From the NCBI RefSeq assembly GCF_002939305.1, contig NZ_MVDI01000010.1, positions 1 through 64,000 on the forward strand: a stretch of DNA of 64,000 bases, in the 5' to 3' direction. The position numbers and the translations under genes were made by a program. The notes beneath the pieces are model-generated. The model was not told the DNA's origin and did not search any database. It was given only the letters and a program-made list of their open reading frames with translations. Positions 49,277 through 59,006 of this stretch are shown here, in pieces; positions within the stretch are counted from its first letter, which is position 1, and every line of letters starts with the position of its first letter. The DNA comes from Chroococcidiopsis sp. TS-821. GTDB lineage: Bacteria > Cyanobacteriota > Cyanobacteriia > Cyanobacteriales > Chroococcidiopsidaceae.

Positions 49277-49798
49277 ATGAATCAGCAAATTAACGTCATC
49301 ATCGGAGATATTACGCAACAAAATGTTGATGCAATCGTCAACGCTGCCAATAACTCGCTGTTAGGTGGTGGTGGCGTAGATGGGGCAATTCACCGTGCAG
49401 CAGGACCTGAATTACTTAAAGAATGTCGCCAACTTCAAGGTTGTGCAACAGGAGAAGCCAAAATTACCAAAGGCTACAATCTTCCAGCCAAATGGGTTAT
49501 TCATACCGTAGGTCCAGTGTGGCGAGGCGGACGTCAAGGCGAAGATGAACTACTTGCGCGATGTTACCGCAATAGCTTGATGCTAGCTGTAGAATATCAA
49601 ATTCAAACAATTGCATTTCCCGCCATTAGCACAGGAGCTTATGGATTTCCTGTAGATCGTGCTTCCCGAATTGCGGTAAGTGAAATTCAGCAATTTCTCC
49701 ACAAGAATTATACTCTTGAACAAGTGATTTTAGTTTGCTTCAGTCAAGATGCAGGCGATCGCTACCTTCGTGCCCTCCAACAAATTGCTAAAACCTAG
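49277..49798 (+). CDS. Macro domain protein, O-acetyl-ADP-ribose deacetylase type
   Basis: About 173 residues, a single macro domain. [41 protein letters not shown] carries the conserved adenine and ribose contacts, and [19 protein letters not shown] the phosphate loop. It resembles YmdB-type deacetylases that remove ADP-ribose-linked acetyl or ADP-ribose. A TTG at 49259 is a possible earlier start. It is followed 40 bp later by the deoxyhypusine-synthase-like gene, so the two may be co-transcribed. Confidence 0.92.
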   Translation: MNQQINVIIGDITQQNVDAIVNAANNSLLGGGGVDGAIHRAAGPELLKECRQLQGCATGEAKITKGYNLPAKWVIHTVGPVWRGGRQGEDELLARCYRNSLMLAVEYQIQTIAFPAISTGAYGFPVDRASRIAVSEIQQFLHKNYTLEQVILVCFSQDAGDRYLRALQQIAKT

Positions 49799-49838
49799 CT
49801 ACATTAGATCGGGGCGATCTATCAATAGGAGTGAATTC

Positions 49839-50954
49839 ATGGCAATACCTAGCAAAAAAATTACGCCAGTGCCGATACCATCAGATATTGGCGTCGTAGA
49901 ATTAATTGATAACTACTTCACCGCGTACAACTCAGCACGACTGCGGGAAATTTGTCAATTACTTAGCCGCGAAATTTTACGCGAGGGTGTCACTGTAGGC
50001 ATGAGTATATCAGGTGCGATGACTCCCGCCGGTTTTGGAGTTTCAGCACTTGCACCACTTATTCGTCACGGCTTTATTGATTGGATGATTAGTACAGGGG
50101 CTAATCTTTACCACGATCTGCATTATGGCTTAGGAATGAAGCTGTATAGCAGCAGTCCTTTTTTAGATGACGTTAAACTCCGCGAGCAAGGTACAATCCG
50201 CATATATGACATTATTTTTGATTATGATGTCCTGCTCGAAACCGACGCTTTCATCCGCAAAATTCTCCAAGCCGAACCGTTTCAAAAGCGTATGGGAACC
50301 GCCGAGTTCCACAACTTGCTAGGTAAATACGTCCGCGAAATCGAAAAACAAGTTGGCGTAGAGCATTCCTGTTTATTAGCAACAGCTTACGAATGTGGCG
50401 TTCCGATCTATACTTCTTCTCCTGGCGATAGTTCAATTGGGATGAACGTCGCAGCACTGGCTTTATCAGGGTCAAAAATGACGATCGACCCATCAATCGA
50501 TGTCAATGAAACTGCGGCGATCGCCTACTGCGCGCGCGAATCTGGTATTCCTGATGTTGAAGGAAAAAGCGCAGCTGTGATTATCGGTGGTGGTAGCCCA
50601 AAAAACTTCTTGTTGCAAACGCAACCGCAACTTCATGAAGTCTTAGGTTTAGAAGAACGCGGACACGATTATTTTATTCAAGTTACTGATGCGCGCCCTG
50701 ATACGGGTGGACTTTCCGGCGCAACTCCGAGTGAAGCCGTTAGCTGGGGTAAAGTTGACCCTGATGAGTTACCAAGTACGCTAGTTTGCTATACCGACAG
50801 CACGATCGCCTTACCCATCATCACCGCCTACGTAATGAGCCAATGTCAGCCGCGTCCGTTGAAGCGCTTGTACGATCGCCGCGAGGAAATGTACAGTAAA
50901 CTCCAGGACGACTATCAGCAAGCACAATTAGTCAGTGCAAGTCGTCATGACTAG
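49839..50954 (+). CDS. Deoxyhypusine synthase-like protein
   Basis: This 371-residue Rossmann-like enzyme has [20 protein letters not shown], the [15 protein letters not shown] loop, [16 protein letters not shown], and the active-site lysine region [17 protein letters not shown]. This family (DHS) uses NAD and spermidine to make deoxyhypusine in eukaryotes. Bacterial members have no eIF5A substrate and are thought to make other polyamine adducts such as homospermidine (family knowledge); the actual product here is unknown. The start is the ATG at 49839, with TAGGAG upstream. Confidence 0.87.
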   Translation: MAIPSKKITPVPIPSDIGVVELIDNYFTAYNSARLREICQLLSREILREGVTVGMSISGAMTPAGFGVSALAPLIRHGFIDWMISTGANLYHDLHYGLGMKLYSSSPFLDDVKLREQGTIRIYDIIFDYDVLLETDAFIRKILQAEPFQKRMGTAEFHNLLGKYVREIEKQVGVEHSCLLATAYECGVPIYTSSPGDSSIGMNVAALALSGSKMTIDPSIDVNETAAIAYCARESGIPDVEGKSAAVIIGGGSPKNFLLQTQPQLHEVLGLEERGHDYFIQVTDARPDTGGLSGATPSEAVSWGKVDPDELPSTLVCYTDSTIALPIITAYVMSQCQPRPLKRLYDRREEMYSKLQDDYQQAQLVSASRHD

Positions 50955-51061
50955 TAAATAACAAATGGTTCGAGTTAGCATTAGTTTACTTACTTACCAA
51001 GGATAAAAAGACAGCAAAACTGCATTTTTGGACTTCAAGAGCGCTAATTTCCATCCTTTTA

Positions 51062-51087
51062 AGGAGCAGCCACGTTTCACTGCTCCT
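51062..51087. terminator. Perfect 8-bp hairpin between convergent genes
   Basis: AGGAGCAG (51062-51069) pairs with CTGCTCCT (51080-51087) over a 10-nt loop. It lies between the convergent deoxyhypusine-synthase-like and desA genes and could terminate either. U-runs are weak on both strands. Confidence 0.5.
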
Positions 51088-51258
51088 GCTTTGCTTACAC
51101 ATCAGTTTGCCATTTAGTTTTTGAGTAGAAAGCTGTATAGTTCATAACAAGTTCTACAGATTAATTACCTAACCAAGGAAAGAATTTCATAACGGCATAA
51201 ATAATTACGAAAGGAAAGGATAACCAAGATGGCTATCCCACAGTTTAGTTAAGTTAAC

Positions 51259-52302
51259 TTACCGATTGATGCCATGATAATCCTGAAAAGATTGATAGAA
51301 ATTTTCTGGTTCGTATAGATAACATTCATCAGTAATCTGCTGCATTAAAGACCAAGAAAATTGCGATTCTTTATGGAGATAATCTGCCCAATTTTCTTTT
51401 AAGCTGCTGTACGCTAAGCGCAAATTATACGAAGGAATAGCAGTAGAAATGTGATGCGGAACGTGAACATTAATATCGTGGCAGAGAAACTCAATCCAGC
51501 GTGGATAGTTGCAGTGAATTGTACCGGATAATTGGGCTGTAGCTGCATTCCAATCACTTGCTGCATGGAAAGGAACATCAGACACTGTGTGATGAACCAG
51601 CGTAAACGTACTCATCCAGAAATGGTAGACTAGCCACGGCATCAGCCAAAATTTCACAAAGCCCCAGATTCCAGTCGTTGCGATTAAAACTGGAAACGCG
51701 ATCGCCGCAAATATCGCGACAACCAGTACTGATAGTTTGACTTTCTCGCAGTTTTTTCCCGAAAATTGTGACAGGTCAAAGTGTAAAAATGCCCAGTGTG
51801 CGATCGAGCCTAACCACCAACATCGACCGCGTACTAAGCGATAACCCCATTGGGTAAATTTATCAGAACTCGCAAAAACTTCAGGACGAAACGGTTGCCA
51901 AGCGTTGTCTATATCGAGTTTATTTGTATGTAAGTGGTGGTGATTGTGCAGTAACCGCCAACTATGAAACGGGTAAATCAACGGCAACATCAAGATATGT
52001 CCAACAAGATCGTTTACCCAACGGCGTTTTGCAAATGAGCGATGTCCGCAGTCATGCGCAATCACAAAAAAACCGGTTAGTGCTGTACCGGTAAAAATCC
52101 AAAATAGAGGTAGTGTAAACCAAGGTGCGATCGCGATACCGGCGTAACCTAAACCAACTAACAAAACACTTGTTGTTAGTCTTAACCAAGCCTTACGTCG
52201 GTTCTGCTGAAAACATTCTTTTGGTAAAGTCTTGAGAATATCTTTAAGGCGAATTGTCTGTTCATTGGTTGGAATCGAACGCGGTGTTGTTAATGTAGTC
52301 AT
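51259..52302 (-). CDS. desA: Acyl-lipid delta-12 fatty acid desaturase, DesA-like
   Basis: This 347-residue membrane di-iron desaturase has three histidine boxes: HDCGH (83-87), HNHHH (119-123) and HVPHH (280-284). Several hydrophobic helices are present (about 40-80, 190-230). It introduces the delta-12 double bond in membrane glycerolipids using ferredoxin. It is cold-induced in the family; no cold-box element was identified here. The delta-12 assignment is by overall similarity, as omega-3 desaturases share the boxes. Confidence 0.88.
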   Translation of the reverse strand: MTTLTTPRSIPTNEQTIRLKDILKTLPKECFQQNRRKAWLRLTTSVLLVGLGYAGIAIAPWFTLPLFWIFTGTALTGFFVIAHDCGHRSFAKRRWVNDLVGHILMLPLIYPFHSWRLLHNHHHLHTNKLDIDNAWQPFRPEVFASSDKFTQWGYRLVRGRCWWLGSIAHWAFLHFDLSQFSGKNCEKVKLSVLVVAIFAAIAFPVLIATTGIWGFVKFWLMPWLVYHFWMSTFTLVHHTVSDVPFHAASDWNAATAQLSGTIHCNYPRWIEFLCHDINVHVPHHISTAIPSYNLRLAYSSLKENWADYLHKESQFSWSLMQQITDECYLYEPENFYQSFQDYHGINR

Positions 52303-52565
52303 GAATACCTAAACAAAGTGTGCCACATCGCTGCCAAACTCCTTAGCAAAGAACTTGCTGTTAAGTTTTGTAAAAGAAGCGCTTTGAGATTATACCAGTG
52401 TTAAGCAAACGCTAGAACACTGTAGTTCTACTCATTTGGAAAGAATTTATTGAAGGCGTACTGAGAAAAATTCGCTTGACAATTTGCTATTTTTATGCAT
52501 GAAAAATAGTTCGGTCGAGTTAGTGACTCGTAGTTAGTGATGAGTGGTTAGCAACTAGCAACGCC

Positions 52566-54215
52566 TTAAGTTTTTGCAAGCATTGGTGCAGCTTGGAGTA
52601 AAGTTTGCGTGTAAGCATGTTTCGGGTGACGAAAAATATCGCGTGTAAGACCAATTTCAACAATTTGACCTGCATTCATCACCGCAATGCGATCGCATAA
52701 AAATTTAGCAACCCAAAGGTCGTGCGTAATGAATAAATACGTCAAATCAAACTCGCGCTTCAATTCCAACATCAAATCTAAAACTTGCGCTTGGACGCTA
52801 GCGTCTAGCATACTTACTGGTTCGTCGCAAATGATTAATTTGGGATGCGTAATCAACGCCCGCGCGATCGCGACTCGTTGCTGCTGTCCGCCAGAAAGGT
52901 CACTGGGGTATCGTTCGTAATACTCGGTTGCGGGATTCAAGCCAACGCGTTCGAGCATTTGCAACACTTGTTTTTTCGCGGAAGTCGGATCGGCTAAGTT
53001 GTGGATCAACAGCGGATCGGCGATACTTTGTCCCACTGTCATCGCTGGATTGAGACAGGCGTGCGGATCTTGAAACACCATTTGCATTTGTCGCCTAAAA
53101 GAACGCAATTCGGCTTTTGGTAATGCAGTGATATCGGTTCCTTGTAGCTCTACCTTACCCGCCGTTGGGCGAATCAACTGCAAAATTGTACGTGACAGCG
53201 TACTTTTACCACACCCCGACTCGCCGACTAATCCTAAAATTTCTCCTTGATACAACTCTAAACTGACGCCATCAACTGCTTTAATAGTCTGATTTTTTCC
53301 GTGCAAGAGTCGTTCGATAAAATTACTTTCTAGAGAATAATATTGTTTTAAATTCGTGATGCGCAGAAGGGGTGATTGATAATGGGTAATTGGTAATTGG
53401 TCATTTACCTTACTATCTCCGGCTTGGAGGTGTAATGCGGCTTTGAGAAGAGAACGCGTATATTCGTGCTGGGGATCGCGAAAAACCGCTTTTGCAGTTC
53501 CGACTTCAACAAGTTTTCCGCCGTACATTACGCCAATGCGATCGCAGTATTCCCCGACTAAGGCTAAATCGTGCGAAATCAACAATAGCGCCATGTCGCG
53601 ATCGCGGCATAATCGAGTTAATTCTTGCAGTATCTGCGCCGCTACTGTCACATCTAAACTCGTCGTCGGTTCATCCGCAACAATCAACTTGGGATTGAGT
53701 AATAACGCTAGTGCAATAGCAACTCGTTGACGCATTCCCCCGCTAAATTCATGCGGATACTGACTCCAGCGACTTGCAGGAATTTTGACAGCTTCGAGGG
53801 TTGCGATCGCAGTTTCTTTGGCTTGGCGCTGTGATAAATGTGGCTGATGCGCTTTTAGCGTTTCAATACAGTGATCCCCGATCGTCATCAACGGATCGAG
53901 GCGTGTCATCGGATCTTGAAAAATTAACGCGACAGCTTCCCCGCGAAATTTTCGCAGTTGTACAGGAGTAAAATCAAAAACCGATTTTCCCTCAAATGTG
54001 ACTTTACCTTCAATTTGCGTCGATGCTGGTAATAACCGCATCGCGGCGCGCCCCAGCGTTGACTTTCCACAACCGGATTCTCCTACTAATCCCAGTCTTT
54101 CACCGCGACTGAGTGTTAAAGACACATCATCAACAGCCCATTGTAATTGCTGCGTTGCGTAGCGTTGCGGATAAGCAACTTTGAGATTTTCAATACAAAA
54201 TAAGGCTTCGCTCAT
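52566..54215 (-). CDS. Fused oligopeptide ABC transporter ATPase (two nucleotide-binding domains)
   Basis: This protein of about 549 residues has two complete ATPase domains of the DppD/DppF type: Walker A GLVGESGCGKST twice, signatures EFSGGMRQRVAIALAL and LSGGQQQRVAIARALI, Walker B LIVADEPTTSLD and LIICDEPVSMLD. It powers peptide, nickel or microcin-type import; the permease and binding genes are not here. The linker at about 265-280 is encoded by a GGTAATTGGTAATTGG repeat. The ATG at 54215 starts at MSEALFCIENLK; an extension to 54347 adds 44 residues lacking homology. Confidence 0.92.
   Translation of the reverse strand: MSEALFCIENLKVAYPQRYATQQLQWAVDDVSLTLSRGERLGLVGESGCGKSTLGRAAMRLLPASTQIEGKVTFEGKSVFDFTPVQLRKFRGEAVALIFQDPMTRLDPLMTIGDHCIETLKAHQPHLSQRQAKETAIATLEAVKIPASRWSQYPHEFSGGMRQRVAIALALLLNPKLIVADEPTTSLDVTVAAQILQELTRLCRDRDMALLLISHDLALVGEYCDRIGVMYGGKLVEVGTAKAVFRDPQHEYTRSLLKAALHLQAGDSKVNDQLPITHYQSPLLRITNLKQYYSLESNFIERLLHGKNQTIKAVDGVSLELYQGEILGLVGESGCGKSTLSRTILQLIRPTAGKVELQGTDITALPKAELRSFRRQMQMVFQDPHACLNPAMTVGQSIADPLLIHNLADPTSAKKQVLQMLERVGLNPATEYYERYPSDLSGGQQQRVAIARALITHPKLIICDEPVSMLDASVQAQVLDLMLELKREFDLTYLFITHDLWVAKFLCDRIAVMNAGQIVEIGLTRDIFRHPKHAYTQTLLQAAPMLAKT
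53376..53412. repeat. GGTAATTGG-type repeat inside the ATPase gene
   Basis: GATTGATAATGGGTAATTGG and TAATTGGTCATTTACC units, the same family as the intergenic element at 6196-6270, lie within the coding region between the two ATPase domains. On the coding strand they encode part of VNDQLPITHYQSPLL. Confidence 0.65.
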
Positions 54216-54595
54216 AAGGGTATTTTGCAATAAACTGTTGCTGCGATATGAGTGATGTGTCACAGGCATAATTACATAAATGTCAGCCCGGCGATCGCTA
54301 ATGATATTAGGTAAATATTTTTGCACCTCATCCAGCACATTTAACAAAGAAAAAGCGATGCTGATTAAAGTGTCATTTGCCCTCCTAACCCTGTGAATAA
54401 AAGTTTCATTCTTATCTCCTTCCCAATTTTGGAAAAAGTGAGGCGGGAGAACTGAACCTTTTAAAGTCCTCTTCTCGTGAGGAGTTGAACAAGCTACTCA
54501 TTAATATGCACGCAAAAGGTTTTCTCGCACTGTTTATGTCAGAATTTCCAAACATTTGCGGGTATTTTGATGGCAAGTGCTCATCTAACGACCAA
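54216..54595. other. 380-bp intergenic region
   Basis: No gene was seen. It contains the upstream region of the ATPase gene and a short TCCTC...GAGGA hairpin near 54463-54482. Confidence 0.3.
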
Positions 54596-54961
54596 CTATT
54601 CACTCACCTCTAACAAACCATTGCAATAATTGATTAAAGTTTGAATTCTGGTACAAATTTGTGCTTTTCGGGCTATAAGTGTCGCTGCTTGTCGCGCTGC
54701 TTGCAAAAAGCTAATATCAACACCTAATAGCCTGAGTTGTTTATCGATTTCTGTGTTGTACGAGCGTACGCGCGATGCGGCACTAGCTGCTAGACTGCTC
54801 GTATCTTTAGTCAAGATTTGCTGCCGAAATAGCTGTTGTGCTTGCTCAAAGACTTGACGCAGTTCAGCCACGTCTGGCTGGGCGCTACTAGCATTTGCTT
54901 GTAGTTGGTCTAGAAGCGCAGCAAATTCCTGATAACTCTGATAATGAAAATTAGATAACAT
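54596..54961 (-). CDS. PatD-like (heterocyst frequency control family) small protein
   Basis: This 121-residue, mostly helical soluble protein has YQEFAALLDQLQAN, DVAELRQVFEQAQQLFRQQI, the RVRSYNTEIDKQLRLLGVDI block, and an end with TRIQTLINYCNGLLE. It resembles PatD from Anabaena, which affects heterocyst frequency, a family also present in non-heterocystous cyanobacteria. The match is by recollection of sequence pattern, so the role here is uncertain. It is a monocistronic gene in an otherwise sparse region. Confidence 0.55.
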   Translation of the reverse strand: MLSNFHYQSYQEFAALLDQLQANASSAQPDVAELRQVFEQAQQLFRQQILTKDTSSLAASAASRVRSYNTEIDKQLRLLGVDISFLQAARQAATLIARKAQICTRIQTLINYCNGLLEVSE

Positions 54962-55253
54962 TCAGTAACTTCTTACGATATTATTAATGTAAAGAATTTT
55001 GTCCTGTAGCATAAACTCTGTTTCAGAGCGAAAGCTTACTCATGCTTATCTACGAGTTTGAGTGAATTGTGCAATTTTTGGAAAGTTTAATATTTTTCGC
55101 AGATACTACTAAGCACAATCTACGCGATGATAATTTTACTCGATAAATTTATTAATAAATGCCTCGTTATCTCAACCCTCTTTGCATAAATGGTGGAATC
55201 TTCCACACAGATCTTACCTAACACATTTACCATCCGTATTGCCGCCCGATCCT

Positions 55254-57542
55254 ATGAACGCTGCTGTTTCAACCGCTACTCATACTACCTCTCCCGTCGC
55301 CTTTGACGTCGAGCTTCCCGAATGGCTGCAAAAGTGTTTAATTGCAGCACCACAGGATAGCCATCAACCTTCAGAGCAAGACAATAGTCTGATTTGTCGG
55401 GCTTTCAGCTTTGCGTACGATCTACATCAAGGTCAATACCGCAAATCAGGCGAACCTTACATTTGTCATCCTGTGGCTGTCGCCGGTTTGTTACGCGATC
55501 TCGGTGGTGGTAGTGCGATGATTGCTGCAGGATTCCTTCACGATGTTGTTGAAGATACGGATGTTTCCATTGAGGAAATCGAACAGCGCTTTGGTGGTGA
55601 GGTACGTCAGTTAGTTGAGGGAGTAACGAAGCTTTCTGAATTTTCACAGAAGTTCTCTAGCAAAACGGAGCGCCAAGCTGAAAATTTTCGCCGGATGTTC
55701 TTGGCAATGGCAAAAGATATCCGCGTGATTGTGGTGAAACTTGCGGATCGCCTGCACAATATGCGAACCTTAGAACATCTAGCACCCGAAAAACAGCGGC
55801 GAATTGCCTTAGAAACACGCGAAATTTTTGCACCATTAGCAAATCGGTTAGGAATTGGGCGCTTTAAGTGGGAATTAGAAGATTTAGCGTTTAAATATCT
55901 AGAACCCGATGCGTATCGGCAAATTCAAGACTTAGTAGCTGAAAAACGCGTCAATCGAGAAGCTAGACTTACGCGCGTTATCGACGTATTGAAAGCGCGG
56001 ATGGAGCAAGCTGAAATTAAATGCATCGATATCAGCGGTCGTCCGAAGCACCTCTATGGAATCTACCAGAAAATGCAGCGGCAACAAAAAGAATTTCACG
56101 AAATTTACGACATCGCTGCGATTCGGATCATTGTCAATACCAAAGAAGAATGCTATCGCGCTTTAGCCGAAGTTCACGATGCATTCAAACCAATCCCAGG
56201 TCGATTCAAAGACTACATCGGCTTACCAAAGCCTAACCGCTATCAATCTTTGCATACAGCCGTTGTCGGTTTTACTGGACGTCCATTAGAAGTCCAAATC
56301 CGCACGCTGGAAATGCACCATGTCGCCGAGTACGGAATTGCAGCGCACTGGAAGTACAAGGAAACAGGAAGTTCAAGCCACAGTCAATTAAAGGCGAGTG
56401 AGGAAAAATTTACCTGGTTGCGGCAAATCCTCGAATGGCAAAATGATTTGAAAGATGTCAACGACGCGCAAGAATATCTTGATAGCGTCAAAGATAACTT
56501 GTTTGAAGACGACGTTTATGTTTTTACCCCGAAAGGTGATGTCGTTTCGCTAACCGCAGGCGCAACACCTGTTGATTTTGCCTATCGCATTCACACCGAG
56601 GTAGGAAACCATTGTTGTGGAGCGCGCGTTAATGAACGAATGGTAACGCTTGACACGCCATTAAAAAACGGCGATATCGTAGAAATTCTGACACAAAAAA
56701 ATAGCCATCCGAGTCTAGATTGGCTCAACTTTGTGGTGACGACTGGAGCAAAAAACCGCATTCGTCAGTGGTACAAGCGATCGCACCGCGAAGAAAATAT
56801 TGCACGGGGACGCGAGTTGCTCGAAAAAGAACTTGGGAAAACAGGTTTTGAAGCACTGCTCAAATCAGAACCGATGCAAGCTGTCGCCGAAAAATGTAAC
56901 TACCATAGCGTCGAAGATCTCTTAGCGGCGTTGGGTTACGGTGAAATTACATTAAATCTCGTTCTGAATCGTTGGCGCGAAATTATCAAAGCCCAACAAC
57001 CGATCGCGCCAACGGCGGATGTCACTGTTTTACCGTCTTCTACCAAAACACCTAAAGAACCGCTACCAAGTTCGCGATCCAATTCCCCGATCGCTGGCGT
57101 CGAAGGCTTGCTATATCACTTGGCAAAGTGTTGTACGCCGATTCCAGGCGAACCGATCATTGGCGTTGTGACACGCAATAGTCGCGGTATTTCGATTCAC
57201 CGTCAAGGATGCCACAATGTCGAGAATATCGAAGGCGATCGCTTAATTCCTGTTAGCTGGAATCATAACAACTCCGAAAGAAGTCGCCCGCAAACCTACA
57301 CCGTCAATATCCAAATCGAAGCAATCGATCGCGTGGGAATTCTTAAAGATGTTCTCTCACGCCTCAGCGATCAAGGAATTAACGTGCGTAACGCCCAAGT
57401 GAAAACATCCGACGGTCAACCTGCTTTGATGGAATTGGGAATAGATGTCCGCGATCGCACCCAGCTCGAACAAGTTTTTGCACAGATCAAAAAAATGAGT
57501 GACATTATCAATCTACGCCGCATCGGTCAGGCTGAAGATTAA
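55254..57542 (+). CDS. spoT: Bifunctional (p)ppGpp synthetase/hydrolase, RelA/SpoT type
   Basis: About 762 residues. The HD hydrolase domain carries CHPVAVAGLL, FLHDVVEDTD and VKLADRLHNMRTL, so hydrolysis is likely intact. The synthetase domain contains the RFKDYIGLPKPNRYQSLHT substrate loop. A TGS domain (VYVFTPKGDVVSLTAGATPVDFAYRIH), a zinc-finger/CC region and a C-terminal ACT domain (IDRVGILKDVLSRLSDQGINV) follow. It makes and degrades the stringent-response alarmone. A TTG at 55182 would add 24 residues; the ATG at 55254 is preferred. Confidence 0.96.
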   Translation: MNAAVSTATHTTSPVAFDVELPEWLQKCLIAAPQDSHQPSEQDNSLICRAFSFAYDLHQGQYRKSGEPYICHPVAVAGLLRDLGGGSAMIAAGFLHDVVEDTDVSIEEIEQRFGGEVRQLVEGVTKLSEFSQKFSSKTERQAENFRRMFLAMAKDIRVIVVKLADRLHNMRTLEHLAPEKQRRIALETREIFAPLANRLGIGRFKWELEDLAFKYLEPDAYRQIQDLVAEKRVNREARLTRVIDVLKARMEQAEIKCIDISGRPKHLYGIYQKMQRQQKEFHEIYDIAAIRIIVNTKEECYRALAEVHDAFKPIPGRFKDYIGLPKPNRYQSLHTAVVGFTGRPLEVQIRTLEMHHVAEYGIAAHWKYKETGSSSHSQLKASEEKFTWLRQILEWQNDLKDVNDAQEYLDSVKDNLFEDDVYVFTPKGDVVSLTAGATPVDFAYRIHTEVGNHCCGARVNERMVTLDTPLKNGDIVEILTQKNSHPSLDWLNFVVTTGAKNRIRQWYKRSHREENIARGRELLEKELGKTGFEALLKSEPMQAVAEKCNYHSVEDLLAALGYGEITLNLVLNRWREIIKAQQPIAPTADVTVLPSSTKTPKEPLPSSRSNSPIAGVEGLLYHLAKCCTPIPGEPIIGVVTRNSRGISIHRQGCHNVENIEGDRLIPVSWNHNNSERSRPQTYTVNIQIEAIDRVGILKDVLSRLSDQGINVRNAQVKTSDGQPALMELGIDVRDRTQLEQVFAQIKKMSDIINLRRIGQAED

Positions 57543-57548
57543 CTTAGA

Positions 57549-58100
57549 CTAACAATTCATAAATTGCGCGTAGCGTTTAGTTTTGACTTGATGAATCGAG
57601 ACGTTATCGCCTTCAGAGGCTTTGCGTGCTGAGCGATATTCTGTATTTGATATTGGGCAACTTTTGCTAGGTGTGGGTAATACTGTCAACGAACATTCGC
57701 TACATTGTTTGATAATATCAATCGCGACTGATTGCTGATGTGATGCTAAATCATCAGTGTTGTTGTGCAATAGTTTAGAATTGCAAGCTTGTCTATCTTT
57801 TAATTTATTGTTATTTACTGCAACTGTACTGCATTGCTTTGCTAATATACGCGGAGAGTGTCTTCTAATAACTGAGCGAAAATTACTTTTTGTGACTTCT
57901 TCGGCAAAAGCTTGCGAAAGTAAACTCCACAATTTATAACCAACGTTTTTAATATAATTTGCTTCATATCCATAGCTTTCTGCGATTTCTGGATATGTTT
58001 TACCTTCCCAAGATTGTCGTAAAACTAACTCTTGTACATTACTTAAATAAATATTTTCTAAAGCTGCATCTACGACAAGTAATGCTTGTTCAATATCCAT
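57549..58100 (-). CDS. Stand-alone vMAP-type N-terminal HTH protein
   Basis: The N-terminal 80 residues of this 183-residue protein match the helix-turn-helix module that begins many cyanobacterial NB-ARC/WD40 and vWA-MoxR associated proteins: ALLVVDAALENIYLSNVQELVLRQSWEGKTYPEIAESYGYEANYIKNVGYKLW, then LLSQAFAEEVTKSNFRSVIRR. The remaining 100 residues are polar and disordered-looking, with many Ser/Asn/Lys and six cysteines. The usual NTPase or sensor domain is absent, so it may be a truncated paralogue or a trimmed regulator. It converges on spoT with six bases between the stops. Confidence 0.68.
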   Translation of the reverse strand: MDIEQALLVVDAALENIYLSNVQELVLRQSWEGKTYPEIAESYGYEANYIKNVGYKLWSLLSQAFAEEVTKSNFRSVIRRHSPRILAKQCSTVAVNNNKLKDRQACNSKLLHNNTDDLASHQQSVAIDIIKQCSECSLTVLPTPSKSCPISNTEYRSARKASEGDNVSIHQVKTKRYAQFMNC

Positions 58101-58412
58101 TATTCAACAAAACAGCAATATTAATAGTACTTTATTTTGCTTCTTAGCTTACCTGCAGATTTACAGTCATCAGATCAGTGAGTTCACCGATTTTTCTTCA
58201 AGTTTGCCAAAGTTTTTCATGAAGTGTGACTTTAAGTGACTTTAAGTGACAGACAAAAATCGGTAGATACACTTAAATTTGATTGAGATGCACGTGAAAA
58301 CAAATCTGCATCAGCGTATCGACTAAGTTCTCTCTGAGAAAATACGTAAAACATTCACAAAATCTATAGTTGGATTTCGTATCGAAAACTAGAAAATATG
58401 AGGAAAATGAGT
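58101..58412. other. 312-bp region with a 10-bp direct repeat
   Basis: Upstream of the first RTX gene. TTTAAGTGAC occurs twice in tandem at 58231-58250, preceded by GTGAC. It may be a regulatory element, but nothing is established. Confidence 0.35.
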
Positions 58413-59006
58413 ATGGCAACGTTCCACGGCACCGATCGAGCTGACTATCTATTAGGTTCATCATCTAATGACATTATCTATGGCTACAAAGGTGACGATA
58501 CCCTAGTAGGGGATGCTGGAAACGATATTCTCTATGGTGGTAGAGGTGATGACTACCTTGATGGTGGTTCCGGTAACGATATCCTGCGGGGTGGTGCTGG
58601 TAATGACACGCTATACGGTGGTATTGGTAATGACACTTTAATCGGTGGTACTGGTGATGACTACCTCATTGGCTTTGCCGGTAATAACCATCTCAGAGGC
58701 GGTCAAGGTGACGATACCCTCGAAAGTGGTATCGGGAATGATACCCTCACTGGTGGTGCAGGTGCAGATGTCTTTATCTTAAATAACCCTTCTGCATTCG
58801 CAACGATTCAAGACTTCGATGGAACGCAAGGAGATATGATTGTTGCCAGCTTTGTGGGCTTTTATGACGGTACATTCACTTATAACAGTAGTAGTGGCGC
58901 GCTACTTTATAGCGAAGTAATCGGTCATCAGGTTGTTGAACATCAAGTTGCTCAACTCCAACCTGGAACAATGTTTGATGTTGATACTCAATTAATGTTC
59001 TGGTAA
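58413..59006 (+). CDS. RTX calcium-binding protein (small)
   Basis: This protein of about 197 residues has tandem nonapeptide repeats of the form GGxGxDxLx (for example [19 protein letters not shown]), which fold into a calcium-binding beta-roll. The C-terminal 50 residues ([20 protein letters not shown]) form the capping module seen in type I secretion substrates. No signal peptide is present, as expected for C-terminal secretion. An AGGA ribosome site eight bases before the ATG at 58413 decides the start over 58398. The terminator at 59028-59054 separates it from the next RTX gene. Confidence 0.9.
   Translation: MATFHGTDRADYLLGSSSNDIIYGYKGDDTLVGDAGNDILYGGRGDDYLDGGSGNDILRGGAGNDTLYGGIGNDTLIGGTGDDYLIGFAGNNHLRGGQGDDTLESGIGNDTLTGGAGADVFILNNPSAFATIQDFDGTQGDMIVASFVGFYDGTFTYNSSSGALLYSEVIGHQVVEHQVAQLQPGTMFDVDTQLMFW

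Noticed and set aside
54216-54347. N-terminal extension of the fused ABC ATPase
   Set aside because: The first 44 residues lack similarity to the family. A normal start, MSEALFCIENLK, begins at 54215.
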